A DNA stretch of 53,325 bases from an uncultured Clostridia bacterium (GTDB taxonomy: Bacteria > Bacillota > Clostridia > Christensenellales > Borkfalkiaceae), in NCBI GenBank assembly GCA_947625245.1, contig CANQNO010000003.1, positions 65,915-119,239 of the forward strand. The letters are read 5' to 3'. The stretch's first letter is position 1; every line of letters begins with the position of its first letter. The position numbers were made by a program, and so were the translations under genes. Under the pieces are notes generated by a model that worked only from the letters and a program-made list of their open reading frames with translations, ran no database searches and had not been told where the DNA came from. This document shows positions 51,225 through 53,325 of this stretch, one piece after another.

Positions 51225-52115
51225 ATGCTGTGCGAATTGATTTCGTTTCATAATGATTCGGGCCTTAAATTAGACGGATTACTTTTTAGATCTTTAGAAA
51301 AACCCATTGCCACAGTAATACATATTCATGGGAGTTTCGGTAATTTTTATAATAATGATTTTATAAAATCAATGGCAAATATATATTGCGCCAATAACAT
51401 AAATTTTGTTACTTTTAATTTAACTGCGCATGATGGTATCGCTGAATCCGTTAGAGAAATTAACGGTGTAAAAAGTTGGGAGTATGTCGGCTACAGTATT
51501 TCAGAATTCCAGTCTTGCATTGATGATATCAATGGGGCAATTAGATTTGCAAACAAATTTGGTGTACCGATAATTTTGCAAGGACATAGTTTAGGCTGTG
51601 ATAGAATTATTTATTATTTTTTAAAAAGCGGAAGAAGTTACGATTCGATTTTGCTGAGTCCAAGCGATCAAAAAAATATTCAGGAAGAATGGATATATCC
51701 CGAAACGATATCGGAACAAATAGCCAGATTAAAATTCAATCAAGATACTAATTTTTTATTGCCTTTTTCAGAATATGGCGTTAAGACCACTCATTCGGTT
51801 ATTAATGATGCCATTGATAATTGTCCGTTTATTCCAATCAGCAAGAAGGCTTTATTATCGCTTTTGGAAAGTGAATGTTTTACATTTTGGTCTTCTTTGC
51901 GTGAATGCAATTTTTATTATCCGATTAATGTATTTATATATATTGGTGGAAAAGATGAGTACAATTCAAAAGGTAAAGAATTGGTAACTGGGTTCAATAG
52001 AAATGTAAGGTCGTTAACGCTACATTATATAGAAGAGGGAAACCACCATTTTCAAGGTTTTGAAACGCCTTTATATATAGAAATTATAAGCTGGATACAT
52101 AAAGTTGTTTCATGA
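51225..52115 (+). CDS. Alpha/beta hydrolase (second, different subfamily)
   Basis: A 296-residue hydrolase unlike the previous one. It has VIHIHGSFGNFYNN as oxyanion region, the nucleophile elbow GHSLG (Ser122), YIGGKDEYNS for the acid, and EGNHHFQGFE for the His. It resembles DUF1749-type esterases. The ATG at 51225 with GGAGG at 51209-51213 is preferred over an in-frame TTG at 51207. It is the last AT-rich gene; its stop forms ATGA with the next frame, where base composition changes abruptly. Confidence 0.85.
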   Translation: MLCELISFHNDSGLKLDGLLFRSLEKPIATVIHIHGSFGNFYNNDFIKSMANIYCANNINFVTFNLTAHDGIAESVREINGVKSWEYVGYSISEFQSCIDDINGAIRFANKFGVPIILQGHSLGCDRIIYYFLKSGRSYDSILLSPSDQKNIQEEWIYPETISEQIARLKFNQDTNFLLPFSEYGVKTTHSVINDAIDNCPFIPISKKALLSLLESECFTFWSSLRECNFYYPINVFIYIGGKDEYNSKGKELVTGFNRNVRSLTLHYIEEGNHHFQGFETPLYIEIISWIHKVVS

Positions 52116-53325
52116 GAATAATTAATTTGCAAAATATTCCCATGCGCAGAGGGTATCGGATATTGTCGGTCGAGGCGGCGGACATATATAAGAACGAACA
52201 GGAGAACGGCGCGGTCGTCGGGTATAAATTGCCCGAAAAGGGCGACGCGCGTTTTCGGCTGTTCAAGATACTCTTGGACGATTCTCTTGATTCCAAAGAG
52301 CTTGAAAGGGCATATACGCGCATTTGCCGCAGGAAGTTCGCTTTTCAAGACGAGTACGAAAACGCCTACACCCTCGCCGTCGTCAACGTCAAATTTAATT
52401 ATATCTACAAGCCCGAGGACGGAAAACCCGTCAAGATAAAAGAATTGCGGGAGCATTTCTATGAAAACGGCTTCTGCGTGGACGGCGTTCGGTATGTGAG
52501 ATACAAGCGGAGCGCGGGCAGCTCCCGCGAGGGCAAGTGTCTTTTTATAGACGAGCGGCTCTCCCGCGCTATGTCCAAATGGAGCGAGTGCGGCTTGAAA
52601 CCCAAAGCAGACCTCGCGTCGTGGGAATCGTATAAAGCACTCTCTTTGAGCAGTATCAAGGGAACGATAGAAATACCGCTCAACGGCATCCTCTTTGTGC
52701 CGGACTATCAAAGCACATTTACGGAAGAAGTCGTATCCGTCGAGATCGAGGGCGGAAAGCTCGCCGCGCACACAAAAGAAACGCAAATCACAAACGATAT
52801 ATGGGACGGAGAAAGCTTGTTGGACGAGAGCCTGTTTGCGGGGGAATACGCGGACAGACACATGATGCTTCTCCGAAATAAGTTTTTCAAGTCGTGCGCG
52901 TTCAAAACCAAACTCCAAAAATGGATCAAGGATAAGAATATCACGCTCGCGGAACTGAAAGCGCGAGGCTTTGTCACGCTTGCGGACGACGTAACGAAGA
53001 TCGTCATGGCGACAACGCCGAACAGTTTGAAATATCTCAAATTCGCAGGCGGGCTGTCCGAGAAGAATATCAAAAAATGGACGGAGAACGCGGACGGCGC
53101 GTTTGGCGTGGTGAAATGGGATAAACCCACCCGCTTCTTCCACGGGGGAATGGTACAGAGCAGTTATCAGCTTCTGAACACTCTCGGACTTTCCGAGGAA
53201 CAGACCGCCCGACTTTTACAGCCAAGTATAGATTATATTTCCCTTTTGCGCGGCGACATAGACTTTATGCGCTACCACTTCACGGACGCATTTGCGCGGG
53301 AGAAAGACGGCGAAACGGAACGGCA
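52112..53325 (+). CDS. RNA-dependent-RNA-polymerase-like protein, N-terminal part (runs off the window)
   Basis: An open frame from the ATG at 52112 (or 52142) to the window end, with more than 400 residues visible. Its order of motifs resembles bacterial homologues of eukaryotic-type RdRPs: VRYVRYKRSAGSSREGKC with LFIDERL, then NDIWDGESLLDESLF, MMLLRNKFFKSCAF, and later HGGMVQSSYQLLNTLG and LQPSIDYISLLRGDIDF. The catalytic DxDGD of the double-psi beta-barrel would lie beyond the edge and is unseen. Codons are GC-richer than in the operon before it. Such genes are often carried by mobile elements of Clostridia. Family assignment is from recall and is moderate; the coding call is firm. Confidence 0.6.
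   Translation, partial: MRIINLQNIPMRRGYRILSVEAADIYKNEQENGAVVGYKLPEKGDARFRLFKILLDDSLDSKELERAYTRICRRKFAFQDEYENAYTLAVVNVKFNYIYKPEDGKPVKIKELREHFYENGFCVDGVRYVRYKRSAGSSREGKCLFIDERLSRAMSKWSECGLKPKADLASWESYKALSLSSIKGTIEIPLNGILFVPDYQSTFTEEVVSVEIEGGKLAAHTKETQITNDIWDGESLLDESLFAGEYADRHMMLLRNKFFKSCAFKTKLQKWIKDKNITLAELKARGFVTLADDVTKIVMATTPNSLKYLKFAGGLSEKNIKKWTENADGAFGVVKWDKPTRFFHGGMVQSSYQLLNTLGLSEEQTARLLQPSIDYISLLRGDIDFMRYHFTDAFAREKDGETER

Noticed and set aside
52052-53143. 363-residue minus-strand ORF
   Set aside because: It is the shadow of the plus-strand RdRP-like frame, which is open from 52112 to the window end. It is rich in Arg, Phe and His without motifs and overlaps the end of the hydrolase gene.
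1-53325. CRISPR arrays, tRNA or rRNA genes, insertion sequences
   Set aside because: No regularly spaced repeats, cloverleaf-like sequences, rRNA conserved blocks or transposase motifs were seen on reading both strands; a short or degenerate one could have been missed.

Overview
The window looks like a chromosomal segment of a Bacillota (Clostridia-type) bacterium, possibly an uncultured gut lineage. The basis is gene content (RNase Y, SpoVG, PadR, DivIB/FtsQ, ThiI without rhodanese paired with its own cysteine desulfurase, YnbB next to MiaA), strong AGGAGG-type ribosome sites, and promoters of TTGACA-N17-TATAAT type. The finer taxonomic placement is inference. No tRNA, rRNA, CRISPR array or recognisable transposase was seen.

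Region 1 (1-7.4 kb) is a division and cell-wall cluster: the end of ftsW, then murA and ftsQ/divIB, a terminator, a fresh promoter, a divergent ftsA and ftsZ. A convergent spoVG follows, then murC. Region 2 (7.4-16.7 kb) is one tight run: ftsK/spoIIIE, rimO, pgsA, cinA, recA and nadE. Region 3 (16.7-22.1 kb) holds rny (RNase Y), a minus-strand pair (PadR regulator fused to a membrane domain, plus a flavodoxin-like gene), and a divergent acyl-ACP thioesterase with a YgjP-type metallopeptidase. Region 4 (22.1-29.8 kb) is carA, a carB-dapF fusion, a cysteine desulfurase and thiI, behind a 300-nt structured leader with an attenuator-like hairpin. Region 5 (29.8-40.1 kb) has a minus-strand class A PBP and the operon miaB-mutS-mutL-miaA-ynbB.

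Region 6 (40.1-53.3 kb) is accessory. It begins with a strongly structured, riboswitch-like transcript ahead of a zinc-ribbon/membrane/leucine-rich-repeat protein, then an AlbA_2 (Schlafen-type) regulator. A visibly AT-rich operon follows at 43.95-52.1 kb: DhnA-type aldolase, SDR, methyltransferase-like protein, SDR, NACHT NTPase with a C-terminal FGE-sulfatase fold, a two-helix membrane protein and two alpha/beta hydrolases. The genes touch or overlap, which suggests one unit joining a small-molecule pathway to a STAND-type sensor. I do not recognise the combination. It is the best candidate here for an undescribed system.

At 52.112 kb composition changes abruptly to GC-richer coding. A large protein begins there and runs off the end of the window. 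It resembles bacterial homologues of eukaryotic-type RNA-dependent RNA polymerases (double-psi beta-barrel, YonO/QDE-1-like), but its catalytic part lies outside the window.
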